Source: Rhizobium sp. Root708
GTDB taxonomy: Bacteria; Pseudomonadota; Alphaproteobacteria; Rhizobiales; Rhizobiaceae
NCBI RefSeq assembly: GCF_001429725.1
Contig: NZ_LMHV01000042.1
Coordinates: 186,073-250,072 of the forward strand
Reading direction: 5' to 3'
DNA: 64,000 bases
How positions within the stretch are numbered: the stretch's first letter is position 1; every line of letters begins with the position of its first letter. The notes under the pieces are model-generated. The model searched no databases, was not told the origin of the DNA, and saw only the letters and a list, made by a program, of their open reading frames with translations. A program made the position numbers and the translations under genes. Positions 26,638 through 35,539 of this stretch are shown in pieces.

Positions 26638-27101
26638 GCCTAAGGTCCTTTTATCTCTGCCCACCATCCACACGGGCAGCATTACAGTTAGCCTCCTCGC
26701 GGAGACGTTGGCAGGCAGTTATCGAATTGTGAGAAAAAGGTCCCCTCTATCTCAATCTGGTTCACCACGAGACTTTCGCTCGCTTTGTCGGAACCGACCG
26801 ACCGGAATATTAGCGTCTCCGGCGCGCACATTTATTAAGGACTTCCCATGCTCGCAAAATGCCCGAACGCAGTCAGAGTGGTGCGATTATTAGAATTTGG
26901 CAAGTAAAAGTTTTTTTTACGGCAATGCTTCGCAGCACGCGCAGAGCCGCTTCAAGATGCGTTTTGCGCAAAAAAAAGCTCTCTGGACGTTGCTGTGTAC
27001 GGTTTTATATCGTCGGCAATATAGTTTCGGGGCAGATTTTCCCAAAAATGCAACGCTAACGCGATCTGGCTCGCGTTAGCATTTTCTTAAATTTTTCGCC
27101 T
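26638..27101. other. AT-rich intergenic region upstream of csp
   Basis: A 464-bp stretch without a convincing gene. It includes a poly-T (26912-26919) and poly-A (26971-26978) tract and ends in a perfect 10-bp hairpin. Short plus-strand frames at 26859-27079 have no ribosome binding site and no recognisable product. It could hold the csp leader on the minus strand, a plus-strand sRNA ending in the hairpin, or both. Confidence 0.4.
27055..27087. terminator. Perfect 10-bp hairpin, likely terminator
   Basis: GCTAACGCGA and TCGCGTTAGC pair perfectly around TCTGGC. On the plus strand ATTTTCTT follows; on the minus strand it lies 22 bp after the transporter stop at 27102. It can serve as terminator of the transporter and/or of a plus-strand transcript. 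Confidence 0.6.
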
Positions 27102-28016
27102 TCAACCCAATTTTGGGCTTGCTGAAAGGCGATTTGTGGCACGTCGGCGCGCCAATTCCGGCACCAGTTCAACCAGAAGCATGGCGGAAAACATCAACGC
27201 GCAGCCGACGTACCCGATGGGCCGCATCGTCTCGTTCAGCAGCAGCGCGCCGAGCGATGCGCCGAAGAGGGCTTCCGAGGACAGGAAGATCGCGGCTTGC
27301 GACGATGTCGTATAGCGCTGGCCGATAATCTGCAGGGAGAAGGCGATGCCTGATGAGAAGAGGCCGACGTAAAGAATTTCCGGAGCCGCGCCGAAGATGG
27401 CGTCCCAGCTGATCGGTTCGTTCACCAGTGCGATGGCGAGGGCGCAGACGCCTGTTATCGCGAATTGCGTGGTGGAAAGGGCAAGAGGACGCTCGGTTTC
27501 CGAAACAGCGATACCAGCAAGCGTGATCTGGCACGCCCAGAACATCGCGCACACCACCGTCAGGAGGTCGCCTTTCGACAAAGCGGAGAGTTCTCCGCCC
27601 GACAGCAGGTAGATTCCCGTCAACGCCATCAGCGAACCTGGCCAAATGACCCAATGCGGCATGCGGCGGAGAAAGACGACTGCGATGATTGGAACGAAAA
27701 CGACGTAAAGCCCGGTGATGAAGCTGGAATTCGTTACCGTCGTCGTCTGCAGACCCAGTTGCTGGGTGGCCGCGCCGCCAAACAGGGCAAGGCCGGTAAG
27801 AAAATAGAGCTTGAGATGGCGCGGTGTGGTCTTCACCTTAGCCTTGCGGCTCTCCATCAACGCGAAGGGCAAGACCGCCATTGCCGCGATGACAAAGCGC
27901 AGGCCGATGAACCAGAACGGGCCGATCGCCTTCATCGCCGTCGATTGCGCAACGAAGCCGCCACCCCAGATCGCTGCCGCAAGCAACAGAAGTAGGTTCG
28001 CCTGAATGCGCGTCAT
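27102..28016 (-). CDS. EamA/DMT-family transporter
   Basis: A 304-residue integral membrane protein with about ten helices in two EamA repeats (WGGGFVAQSTAMKAIGPFWFIGLRF, and a second half around LFSSGIAFSLQIIGQRY). The family exports metabolites such as amino acids. The ATG at 28016 has GAGGATGAC before it; the frame upstream to 28100 lacks a signal. Confidence 0.9.
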   Translation of the reverse strand: MTRIQANLLLLLAAAIWGGGFVAQSTAMKAIGPFWFIGLRFVIAAMAVLPFALMESRKAKVKTTPRHLKLYFLTGLALFGGAATQQLGLQTTTVTNSSFITGLYVVFVPIIAVVFLRRMPHWVIWPGSLMALTGIYLLSGGELSALSKGDLLTVVCAMFWACQITLAGIAVSETERPLALSTTQFAITGVCALAIALVNEPISWDAIFGAAPEILYVGLFSSGIAFSLQIIGQRYTTSSQAAIFLSSEALFGASLGALLLNETMRPIGYVGCALMFSAMLLVELVPELARRRATNRLSASPKLG

Positions 28017-28100
28017 GTCATCCTCGAATGGGGGGAAGGGCCGATTGTCGGCGAGCGTTAACAGTTGCCTTTCGTTTGGGCAAGGGCATGCAACGGGCAA

Positions 28101-29243
28101 TCATCCCGCCGGAGCTCGCGAAACGCGCAGCAGTGCGCCATCGTCTTCGTCCGTGACGATCAGCAGCGCGCCATCAGGAGCGACAACGACATCGCGCATG
28201 CGGCCGTAAGCGCCGTCAAACATTCTTTCCTCCGCGATGAAGGCACCTTCGGTATCGCGTTGCATCCGCGACAGCAGCTGGAACTTCAGTGCCGCGACAA
28301 GGAAATCGCCGTCCCACTCCGGAAACATCTTTCCCCTGTAGATCGCCACGGCGCCGGGCGCGATGGATGGATCCCAATAATAGAGAGGTTGCTCCAGTCC
28401 CTGCTTGGAAGTGCCTTCGCCGATCTCGGCTCCCGAGTAGTCGCGACCATAGGTGATGATCGGCCAGCCGTAGTTCTTGCCGGGTTCTATCAGGTTGATT
28501 TCATCACCGCCGCGTGCGCCGTGCTCGACCGTATAGAGCTTGCCGTCGGCGCTGTCGAAGGTGATGCCCTGGGGGTTTCGGTGCCCCTTCGACCAGATTT
28601 CAGGCAGGGCCTTGCCGCCGTCCTTGAACGGATTGTCGGCGGGGATCGTACCGTCGGCGTTGATGTGGACGATCGCGCCGGCATCGTCCTTCCAGTCCTG
28701 GGAGCGATCCCGGTCGCCGCGGTCGCCGATGCTGACGAAGAGGGAGCCGTCCGGAGCAATGGCGATGCGCGAGCCGTACTGGATGTTGCCACCGGTGTAG
28801 CGGTTCATCCGGAAGATGGAACTGACGTCTTCAAGTTTCGTGCCGTCCGTCGAGAGCTTGGCTCGGAAAGCCTCGGTGCCTGATCCGCCCTTATTGAGGG
28901 TGGCGGCCGTGAAGTAGATTGTCCGGCTGACGTTGAAATCAGGGGCGAGTTCGACGTCAAACAGGCCGCCCTGACCTGCGCCATTGACCTTCGGCACGCC
29001 AGATATCGGATCGGAGGCCTTTCCGTTGCGGATGAGGCGCATTCTGCCAGGGCGTTCGGTGACGAGATAGGAACCGTCGGGAAGAACCGCGACGGCCCAG
29101 GGGTGGTCAAGGCCGGCAGCTATGGTTTCGACCTGGACGGCGACCTTCTTGGTCTGAACTGTATCGGCTGCAAAGGCGGGGGACGAGAGAATGGCAACTA
29201 CGGAAAACGCCAATGCGAAGTTAAGTCTCTGAAGTTGCTTCAT
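28101..29243 (-). CDS. PQQ-dependent aldose (sugar) dehydrogenase family protein
   Basis: A 380-residue periplasmic protein with signal peptide (1-25). Repeated beta-propeller blades match soluble glucose/aldose dehydrogenases: GLDHPWAVAVLPDGSYLVTERPGRM, GDRGDRDRSQDW, and GHRNPQGITFD. PQQ synthesis genes are not in the window, so whether the cofactor is present in the cell cannot be judged here. GAGGACGAGG precedes the ATG at 29243. Ends 84 bp upstream of the transporter start. Confidence 0.9.
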   Translation of the reverse strand: MKQLQRLNFALAFSVVAILSSPAFAADTVQTKKVAVQVETIAAGLDHPWAVAVLPDGSYLVTERPGRMRLIRNGKASDPISGVPKVNGAGQGGLFDVELAPDFNVSRTIYFTAATLNKGGSGTEAFRAKLSTDGTKLEDVSSIFRMNRYTGGNIQYGSRIAIAPDGSLFVSIGDRGDRDRSQDWKDDAGAIVHINADGTIPADNPFKDGGKALPEIWSKGHRNPQGITFDSADGKLYTVEHGARGGDEINLIEPGKNYGWPIITYGRDYSGAEIGEGTSKQGLEQPLYYWDPSIAPGAVAIYRGKMFPEWDGDFLVAALKFQLLSRMQRDTEGAFIAEERMFDGAYGRMRDVVVAPDGALLIVTDEDDGALLRVSRAPAG

Positions 29244-29300
29244 CGGCGGCCTCGTCCTCATTTTCCTGAACGTGGCGCGGCATCCGGAACGCTTCAACCC

Positions 29301-29630
29301 CTAAGAGGCGCGCGATAACGGTTTTGTGTTCTCATGGCTCAATCCCGAGACCGAGGGCCACTTCAGGGGGATGTGCGAAAACTCAGAGGCGGTTTTCAAG
29401 TAGAGACCGTGGCCGATCAGAAGCAGGCCGTAGACGATGAGCATGGCGATGACGCTTGCGACCGCTTTCTCGATTTTCGTCAGACGTGCGAGCGACCACC
29501 GGCCTTTCCGTGCCTGTGCCGGATCGCCCGCATTCGCTGCGGCGGTTGCCATCGCCAACTCGAGATATGTCGGCAGGGGCCCGAACTCGTCCTCGTCGCG
29601 AATGCGCGCGTTTTGCTTCGCGATCATCAC
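29301..29630 (-). CDS. Small membrane protein of unknown function
   Basis: A 109-residue protein with one hydrophobic helix (about residues 54-76, VIAMLIVYGLLLIGHGLYL) and an N-terminal charged arm. The ATG overlaps the stop of the upstream gene by four bases (ATGA), so the two are translationally coupled. No family was recognised. Confidence 0.65.
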   Translation of the reverse strand: MMIAKQNARIRDEDEFGPLPTYLELAMATAAANAGDPAQARKGRWSLARLTKIEKAVASVIAMLIVYGLLLIGHGLYLKTASEFSHIPLKWPSVSGLSHENTKPLSRAS

Positions 29631-30031
29631 GCATGGCCTCCGGAGAAGAGTCCATAGAGGCGGCGGCGCCAGACGGCCATTCCGCTGATTGCGGTCAAAG
29701 CGAGGAGCAGCGCCGTCAGGCCGTTCAGGATCTGTTGATCGGCAGGCGACTGGGAGGTTGCGGCGGCGGAGGCTGCGAGCAGCCGAGTGTCCGTATGGAC
29801 TTTCCCGGTCGATGCGATCTTGAGCATGGGATTTGACGCGTGAAGGGCGGTGTTGAAGTCGGCGGTCATGGCCTTCAGTTCAGCCCGTGGCGGTTCACCC
29901 GCATAGGCTGCCGTCACCAAGCCGAAAGTCGTGACCAGCGACGCCGTCACGGCGACAACTGCAACCATCAGCGAAATGCAAACCCGTCTTGCGCGGAGGC
30001 GGCCAGCGGCCAATTCGTCGTCCAGAAACAT
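29627..30031 (-). CDS. Small membrane protein of unknown function (coupled partner)
   Basis: A 134-residue protein with a membrane segment or signal anchor near 20-42 (ending AAYAGEPP) and a second helix near 104-120. The middle (MTADFNTALHASNPMLKIAS) is soluble. It has a good ribosome binding site (TTGAGGGC) before the ATG and overlaps the next gene by ATGA. No family was recognised. Confidence 0.7.
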   Translation of the reverse strand: MFLDDELAAGRLRARRVCISLMVAVVAVTASLVTTFGLVTAAYAGEPPRAELKAMTADFNTALHASNPMLKIASTGKVHTDTRLLAASAAATSQSPADQQILNGLTALLLALTAISGMAVWRRRLYGLFSGGHA

Positions 30032-30406
30032 GGTATGCCCTCAATAACCAGTGCCCATGCCTAAGGATGCGATTGTGATGGCGGCGCGCTCACGTCCGAA
30101 TTGCGGCATGCCGCGGTATTTGTTGCGGCCAATTCATGGCAAAGGCCGGTTATCTCGAAACTGTTGATTTTAGGATACAAATTCGGCGCTCTTCAGAAAC
30201 CGATTCAAGTGCTTCAGACGCTGATTCAACGACGCTCATGCGGGAGTGGAGCGAATCGCGAGTGCTGCGGTGGCCGATCGATCACGAAGAATCATTGGCC
30301 CCATCACGCGTTTGGCCTTGAAAAGCCTGCTTACATTGGACATAGACCTTAGCGCAGATTTCTGGCCCCGGCCTTCTGCTAAAATCAACCGTATAGGACC
30401 GATATC
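30032..30406. other. Intergenic region upstream of aatA with clustered GANTC sites
   Basis: A 375-bp divergent region without a convincing gene. Four GANTC sites (30202, 30223, 30253, 30289) lie within 92 bp. The aatA ribosome binding site (AGGA, 30387-30390) is at the right end. Confidence 0.5.
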
Positions 30407-31609
30407 ATGGCCTTTCTTGCCGATGCTCTTTCCCGTGTGAAGCCTTCAGCCACCATCGCCGTTTCCCAGAAAGCGCGCGAGCTGAAAGCGAAAGGGCGCG
30501 ATGTGATCGGATTGGGCGCCGGAGAGCCGGACTTCGATACGCCTGATAATATCAAGAAGGCCGCCATCGACGCGATCAACCGCGGCGAGACGAAGTACAC
30601 GCCGGTCTCTGGTATCCCTGAACTGCGCAAGGCGATCGCCGCGAAGTTCAAGCGCGAGAACGGCCTGGAGTACTCCTGGGAGCAGACGATTGTCGGCACC
30701 GGTGGCAAGCAGATCCTCTTCAACGCCTTCATGGCGACGCTGAACCCCGGCGATGAGGTCGTTATCCCTGCGCCATACTGGGTGTCCTACCCGGAAATGG
30801 TGTCGCTCTGCGGCGGCACGCCCGTCATCGTTTCGGCGACACAGGAAAACAACTTCAAGCTCCAGCCTGCCGATCTCGACAAGGCGATCACGCCGAAGAC
30901 CAAGTGGTTCATCTTCAACTCGCCGTCCAACCCGTCGGGCGCTGCCTATACGCATGACGAGCTGAAGGCCCTGACCGACGTGCTGGTCAAGCATCCGCAC
31001 GTCTGGGTGCTGACGGACGACATGTACGAGCACCTGACCTACGGCGACTTCAAGTTCGTCACGCCTGTCGAAGTCGAGCCGAAGCTCTACGATCGCACGC
31101 TGACCATGAACGGCGTCTCCAAGGCCTATGCAATGACCGGCTGGCGTATCGGTTATGCAGCCGGCCCGATCCAGCTGATCAAGGCCATGGACATGATCCA
31201 GGGCCAGCAGACCTCGGGTGCGACCTCGATTGCTCAGTGGGCTGCCGTCGAGGCACTGAACGGCACGCAGGACTTCATTCCTGAAAACAAGAAGATCTTC
31301 GAAGGTCGCCGTGACCTCGTCGTATCGATGCTGAACCAGGCCAAGGGGATTACGTGCCCGTCGCCGGAAGGTGCGTTCTACGTCTATCCGTCCTGCGCTG
31401 GCCTGATCGGCAAGACGGCTCCGTCGGGCAAGGTCATCGAGACCGACGAAGACTTCGTTTCGGAACTGCTGGAAACCGAAGGCGTGGCCGTCGTTCATGG
31501 CTCGGCGTTTGGCCTTGGCCCGAACTTCCGCATTTCCTACGCGACGTCGGAATCTATGCTCGAGGAAGCCTGCAAGCGCATCCAGCGCTTCTGCGGCGCC
31601 TGCAAGTAA
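30407..31609 (+). CDS. aatA: Aspartate aminotransferase (class I, AatA type)
   Basis: A 400-residue PLP enzyme interconverting aspartate/2-oxoglutarate and oxaloacetate/glutamate. It has VSQKARELKAKGRDVIGLGAGEPDF near the start, FNSPSNPSGA, the PLP lysine in NGVSKAYAMTGWRIG (K239), and the substrate Arg in NFRISYA. Rhizobial AatA is important for symbiotic nitrogen metabolism in S. meliloti. It has a strong terminator. Confidence 0.95.
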   Translation: MAFLADALSRVKPSATIAVSQKARELKAKGRDVIGLGAGEPDFDTPDNIKKAAIDAINRGETKYTPVSGIPELRKAIAAKFKRENGLEYSWEQTIVGTGGKQILFNAFMATLNPGDEVVIPAPYWVSYPEMVSLCGGTPVIVSATQENNFKLQPADLDKAITPKTKWFIFNSPSNPSGAAYTHDELKALTDVLVKHPHVWVLTDDMYEHLTYGDFKFVTPVEVEPKLYDRTLTMNGVSKAYAMTGWRIGYAAGPIQLIKAMDMIQGQQTSGATSIAQWAAVEALNGTQDFIPENKKIFEGRRDLVVSMLNQAKGITCPSPEGAFYVYPSCAGLIGKTAPSGKVIETDEDFVSELLETEGVAVVHGSAFGLGPNFRISYATSESMLEEACKRIQRFCGACK

Positions 31610-31637
31610 GCATCTGATCCTACTCGTTATCGAACAG

Positions 31638-31667
31638 GAACCCGCCGGAAACGGCGGGTTCTTTTTT
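31638..31667 (+). terminator. Terminator of aatA
   Basis: A perfect stem GAACCCGCCG/CGGCGGGTTC with GAAA loop is followed by TTTTTT. Confidence 0.92.
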
Positions 31668-31742
31668 GCAGGTTGGCAATTTAATCTTCGCTAATAACTG
31701 TCGCCTATCTGTCGCGCGCAATTCCTCTCACTGCGATGGCTC

Positions 31743-32897
31743 ATGAACGTTCATCTCGATCTGGCGACTGTGCTGCTGCTGCACCAATGCTCCTTCCTGG
31801 TGGGCGCGCTGTGTTTCGTTTACATGCGTCTGCAGTCGCGCAATGGCGAGGGATTGGGAGCGCTTGCAACGGGGTATCTGTCGCTGGCCTTGGCATCGGC
31901 ATTTGCCGGATTGGGCGAGCAGCACGTATTGACGGTTCCAGTTTGGGGCCCCGGCAGCATCATCATGGGTGCCATCGGGTATGCGATCTTCTGGATCGGC
32001 ATTCGCCGGTTGAGCAGCGGCAGGCTGCGGCGTATGGACTGGTGGGTTCTTGTCATTCCGGTTCTTGCTGCGGCTCTCATGTTTGCAACGCAGTTTTATC
32101 TCGTCAGCCATGTGCGCAGCAGCGTCAGCAATGCCCTTGCATTCACGTCGCTTGCGGCATCCGCCATTTGCGTGCTGAAGGATCGTTCGCGTGAACGATT
32201 GCCGGCACGTATTCTTCTGGCCGTCTCGATTGGGCTCGGGGCGCTTCTGGCCTTTCTTGTGATCCTCGGTCTTCTTGCTTCCGACATTGCGCCGATGCCG
32301 CCGATATGGGCGTTCTTTCTGCGCATCATGTGCCAGTTCGGGGTCGCGCTGTTCGTGGTCATTCTTGTCACCGAGCGAACCGAAGCGGAATTGCGGTGCG
32401 TGGCCGACACGGACATGCTGACGGGTATCGGCAACCGGCGCTGGTTCATGTCGCGCCTGCCGCGTACCGCGATCGAAAGCAATGTGTTGCTGTTGATGGA
32501 TCTCGATTTCTTCAAGCAGGTGAACGATCGCTTCGGCCATGATGCCGGTGATGCGGTTCTTGTGTCCTTCGCCCAAGCGATCAGCCGCAATCTGCAGGTG
32601 GGTGCGAGCTTCGGTCGGCTGGGTGGCGAGGAATTCGGGCTGTACCTGCCAAGGATTGCCGCAGGCGAAGCGCTTGCCATTGGCGACAGCCTGCGTAACG
32701 TCGTGCGCGATCTTACAGTCGAGCATTGCGGTGAACGGATACCGCCGACGGTCAGTATCGGTGTCGCTGCGGTCGCGCAGCAGCAATGCTCGCTGGCCGA
32801 TCTCTTCAAGATGGCGGATGCAGCACTTTACGCCGCAAAGGATTCCGGCCGCGATCGCGCCGTTCTGTTCGAGGCAAGCATTCGCATCGCCGCGTAG
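31743..32897 (+). CDS. Membrane diguanylate cyclase (GGDEF)
   Basis: A 384-residue protein. The N-terminal half holds about six predicted membrane helices; the C-terminal half is a GGDEF domain with an intact active site in its GGEEF variant (GGEEF at 294-298) and DLDFFKQVNDRFGHDAGD. It should make cyclic di-GMP. No inhibitory RxxD is seen right before the active site. It is convergent with the antiporter gene, 6 bp apart. Confidence 0.93.
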   Translation: MNVHLDLATVLLLHQCSFLVGALCFVYMRLQSRNGEGLGALATGYLSLALASAFAGLGEQHVLTVPVWGPGSIIMGAIGYAIFWIGIRRLSSGRLRRMDWWVLVIPVLAAALMFATQFYLVSHVRSSVSNALAFTSLAASAICVLKDRSRERLPARILLAVSIGLGALLAFLVILGLLASDIAPMPPIWAFFLRIMCQFGVALFVVILVTERTEAELRCVADTDMLTGIGNRRWFMSRLPRTAIESNVLLLMDLDFFKQVNDRFGHDAGDAVLVSFAQAISRNLQVGASFGRLGGEEFGLYLPRIAAGEALAIGDSLRNVVRDLTVEHCGERIPPTVSIGVAAVAQQQCSLADLFKMADAALYAAKDSGRDRAVLFEASIRIAA

Positions 32898-32903
32898 CGA
32901 TCG

Positions 32904-34025
32904 TCAGAGGCCGAGGAATGTCAGCATCAGGAACGTGGTGAAGAGAATGAAGTGGGTCATCCCTTCGATCGCATTCGTTTCCCCGTCGTTCAGATTGATT
33001 GCCGCTGCAATCAGCGTGATCGTTACCATCACGGTTTGAACCGGCGTCATCGCCATGACGAAGGGCTGACCGGTGTAGAGCGCGATGCCTTCCATGACGG
33101 GGACGGTGAGAATGACGGTCGAGAGCGATGCTCCCATCGCGATGTTGACCGTCGCCTGCATGCGATTGCGCAGGGCGGCGCGCAAGGCGGTCAGTATCTC
33201 CGGCGCGGCCGAGATCGCGGCGACGACGATCGCGGTGAGGGCGACCGGAGCGCCAAGATCCTTCAAACCCTCGTTCATGAAGCTGGACATGAACTCGGCG
33301 AGCAGGCCGATCAGCACTACGCCTATCAGGATCACCACAATGGATCCGGCCGTGGAACCCTCGCCATGGTCGGTATCGGCGCCATCCCCGCGTTTTTCGG
33401 GGCGCGGATAGCTGTAGCTGAAAAAGTAACTGTGCTGGCCCACCTGCATGCGCAGGAACAGACCATAAAGCACGATCATCGCGACGATCGTGAAAGCCGA
33501 GTAATAGTGCCATTTGTCGTCCGGAACGAATTCCGGAACGATCATCGAAATGCCCATGGCGGTCAGGATCATGACGCCGTAGGTTTTTCCGGAGTTGTCG
33601 TTGTACGGTTGCTCGCCGTGCTTCAGGCCGCCGAGCAGGGCGGCGAGCCCGAGAATCCCGTTTATATCCAGCATCAGGGCGGCGTAGATCGTGTCGCGCA
33701 CCAGGGTTGGCGAGCTTTCCCCGCTCATCATGATCGCGAGGATGATGACTTCGACGGCAACCGCGGACAGCGTGAGGATCATCGTGCCGTAGGGGTCGCC
33801 GACCTTGATCGCGAGCAGTTCGGCATGATGCGCCACCCGCATCGAGGCGAGCACGATGGTCGCGACGAGGAAGGTCGCCGCAACAAGCGCCGGCCCGCGC
33901 CCCATCGCCATGATGCTGTGCTCCGAGGCGTAGGCCGCGATGCCGACGAGGAGCGCCAGCACAAGATATTTCTCGTCTTTCAGGCGTGACGCGATTGCCA
34001 AGGGCGGGCTCCCGTGCTGATTCAC
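32904..34025 (-). CDS. Ca2+/H+ antiporter (CaCA/ChaA-like)
   Basis: A 373-residue protein with about eleven helices and two alpha-repeat motifs (VEVIILAIMMSGESSPTLVRDTI and ALTAIVVAAISAAPEILTALR), typical of ChaA-type Ca2+(Na+)/H+ antiporters. A charged loop (about 200-225) separates the halves. The start is a GTG at 34025; no better ATG precedes the first helix. Confidence 0.88.
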   Translation of the reverse strand: MNQHGSPPLAIASRLKDEKYLVLALLVGIAAYASEHSIMAMGRGPALVAATFLVATIVLASMRVAHHAELLAIKVGDPYGTMILTLSAVAVEVIILAIMMSGESSPTLVRDTIYAALMLDINGILGLAALLGGLKHGEQPYNDNSGKTYGVMILTAMGISMIVPEFVPDDKWHYYSAFTIVAMIVLYGLFLRMQVGQHSYFFSYSYPRPEKRGDGADTDHGEGSTAGSIVVILIGVVLIGLLAEFMSSFMNEGLKDLGAPVALTAIVVAAISAAPEILTALRAALRNRMQATVNIAMGASLSTVILTVPVMEGIALYTGQPFVMAMTPVQTVMVTITLIAAAINLNDGETNAIEGMTHFILFTTFLMLTFLGL

Positions 34026-34229
34026 AAAACAAGTCTAAGGCAATGATTTTTCATATCAAGTGAGGGCGTTTGGGCCGCGGTTTGCAGTCTCGCCGATTTA
34101 ATGGAATACTAACGCATCGGTCAGCCGGAAGCATATCGCGGCGCCCTCGTTTTTCTTGCCCAACGGCCCGCGGCGGAACTGGATTAGTCCGGTCGGTTTC
34201 GGGTGCGTAAACAAGAAGGAGTGAGATGC

Positions 34230-34511
34230 ATGATCAAGGTGGTCTACGAAGTCGTTCCGCATGACGGAGGCTGGGCCTACCGGCTGGACAATGTCTATTC
34301 CGAAGCATTCCCGACACATTCCGAAGCTCTCGAGGCGGCCAGGATTGTCGCTGCCGAGCAGCGGGTCGGCGGCGACTCGTCGGAAATCAGCTGGCAGGAC
34401 GAGAAGGGCAGATGGCATGAGGAGTATGCCGAGGGTGGCGACCGACCGGAGACCGAAGTGGTCGACGGTAACTGGCGCACGCGTTCGTCGGATGCATCTC
34501 CACGTGTTTAA
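34230..34511 (+). CDS. DUF2188-type small protein
   Basis: A 93-residue soluble protein (MIKVVYEVVPHDGGWAYRLD, then PTHSEALEAARIVAAEQ). The pattern matches DUF2188, a short beta-alpha domain of unknown function. AAGGAGTGAG precedes the ATG at 34230. It ends 7 bp before the convergent LysR gene. Confidence 0.8.
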   Translation: MIKVVYEVVPHDGGWAYRLDNVYSEAFPTHSEALEAARIVAAEQRVGGDSSEISWQDEKGRWHEEYAEGGDRPETEVVDGNWRTRSSDASPRV

Positions 34512-34518
34512 GGCGTGC

Positions 34519-35448
34519 CTAGGATGGCATATCCGCTCTTTGTGAAGGTCCGGAAGTTTCTCTCCTGACATAGTTCGTCAGGCCGTTCACCAGTGCATCG
34601 AAGGTCGCGCGGTATCGCGACGAGGTCCTGATGCCCTCGTGCATGACCACCCAGGTTTCCAGCCGAATTTCGAAGGCATCGGCCAGAACGTGAACGAGGC
34701 CGGGGTCTCGACGTCCAAGGCCAGTCTGACAAATTCCGATGCCGAGCCCAGCCCTGATCGCGGCGAGCTGCGCAAGCGGGCTATCCGTCTTGAAGCCGAA
34801 GGCGATGTTGTCAGGTATCGGAAAGCGCGCCAGCATCGCCCTGATATAGGCGGTCTGCCTGTCGTAGCCGATGATCCGGTGCCCGGCGAGATCCTCCATC
34901 GCCTGCGGCGTGCCGTTCCGCTGCAGATATTGTCGATGCGCATGGAAGCCGAGCGGGATGTTTCCGATGCGCTTTGCGATGAGTGCGCCTTGCGTCGGCT
35001 CCGTCATCCGTACCGCGATGTCCGCCTCCCTGTGCAGCAGGTCCTCGACATCGTCGGACGCCGAGATTTCAATCCGCAGGGCAGGGTGTTCTTCCATCAA
35101 CGGTGCAAGGATGGATGGCAGCACCTCAACGGCGATGACTTCGCTGGCGCTGATGCGGACGGTGCCGGAAATTCGATCGCGTTCGCCCGTCGCGGTCCGC
35201 ATGAGTGCTGCGGCCGTCGAGGCGAGGGTTTCCGCGTAGGGCTGCAGGTCCCGGGCCGCGTCCGTCGGCAGCAGGCCGTTCGGCGAGCGGATGAATAGTT
35301 GCGCACCGATCGTTTCTTCGAGGGCGTCGATGTGGCGTCCGACCGTCGGCTGCGTCAAGCCGATCTCCCGTGCGGCCGCCGAGAGCGAACCGTGACGCAG
35401 TACGGCCAGGAGCGTTCGATAGTAGTCCCAATTCGGCTCTTGAGTCAT
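34519..35448 (-). CDS. LysR-family regulator (divergent from NAD-epimerase gene)
   Basis: A 309-residue LTTR with an N-terminal winged helix (HGSLSAAAREIGLTQPTVGRHIDAL) and a substrate-binding effector domain. It is divergent from the epimerase-like gene at 35540, with a 91-bp AT-rich gap (35449-35539) that must contain both promoters and the operator. It probably controls that gene. Confidence 0.92.
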   Translation of the reverse strand: MTQEPNWDYYRTLLAVLRHGSLSAAAREIGLTQPTVGRHIDALEETIGAQLFIRSPNGLLPTDAARDLQPYAETLASTAAALMRTATGERDRISGTVRISASEVIAVEVLPSILAPLMEEHPALRIEISASDDVEDLLHREADIAVRMTEPTQGALIAKRIGNIPLGFHAHRQYLQRNGTPQAMEDLAGHRIIGYDRQTAYIRAMLARFPIPDNIAFGFKTDSPLAQLAAIRAGLGIGICQTGLGRRDPGLVHVLADAFEIRLETWVVMHEGIRTSSRYRATFDALVNGLTNYVRRETSGPSQRADMPS

Positions 35449-35539
35449 AAAAATATGTATATCTGTGATATTAATTTAGTCAATTTTGTTTATCAGCATG
35501 GTGCTGCACAGTCTCCCTATCGAAACGATGGAGGCTCTC

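Noticed and set aside
26859..27079. Two overlapping short plus-strand frames in the csp leader region
   Set aside because: No ribosome binding site, Arg/Ser-rich content and a stop inside the terminal hairpin; not credible genes.
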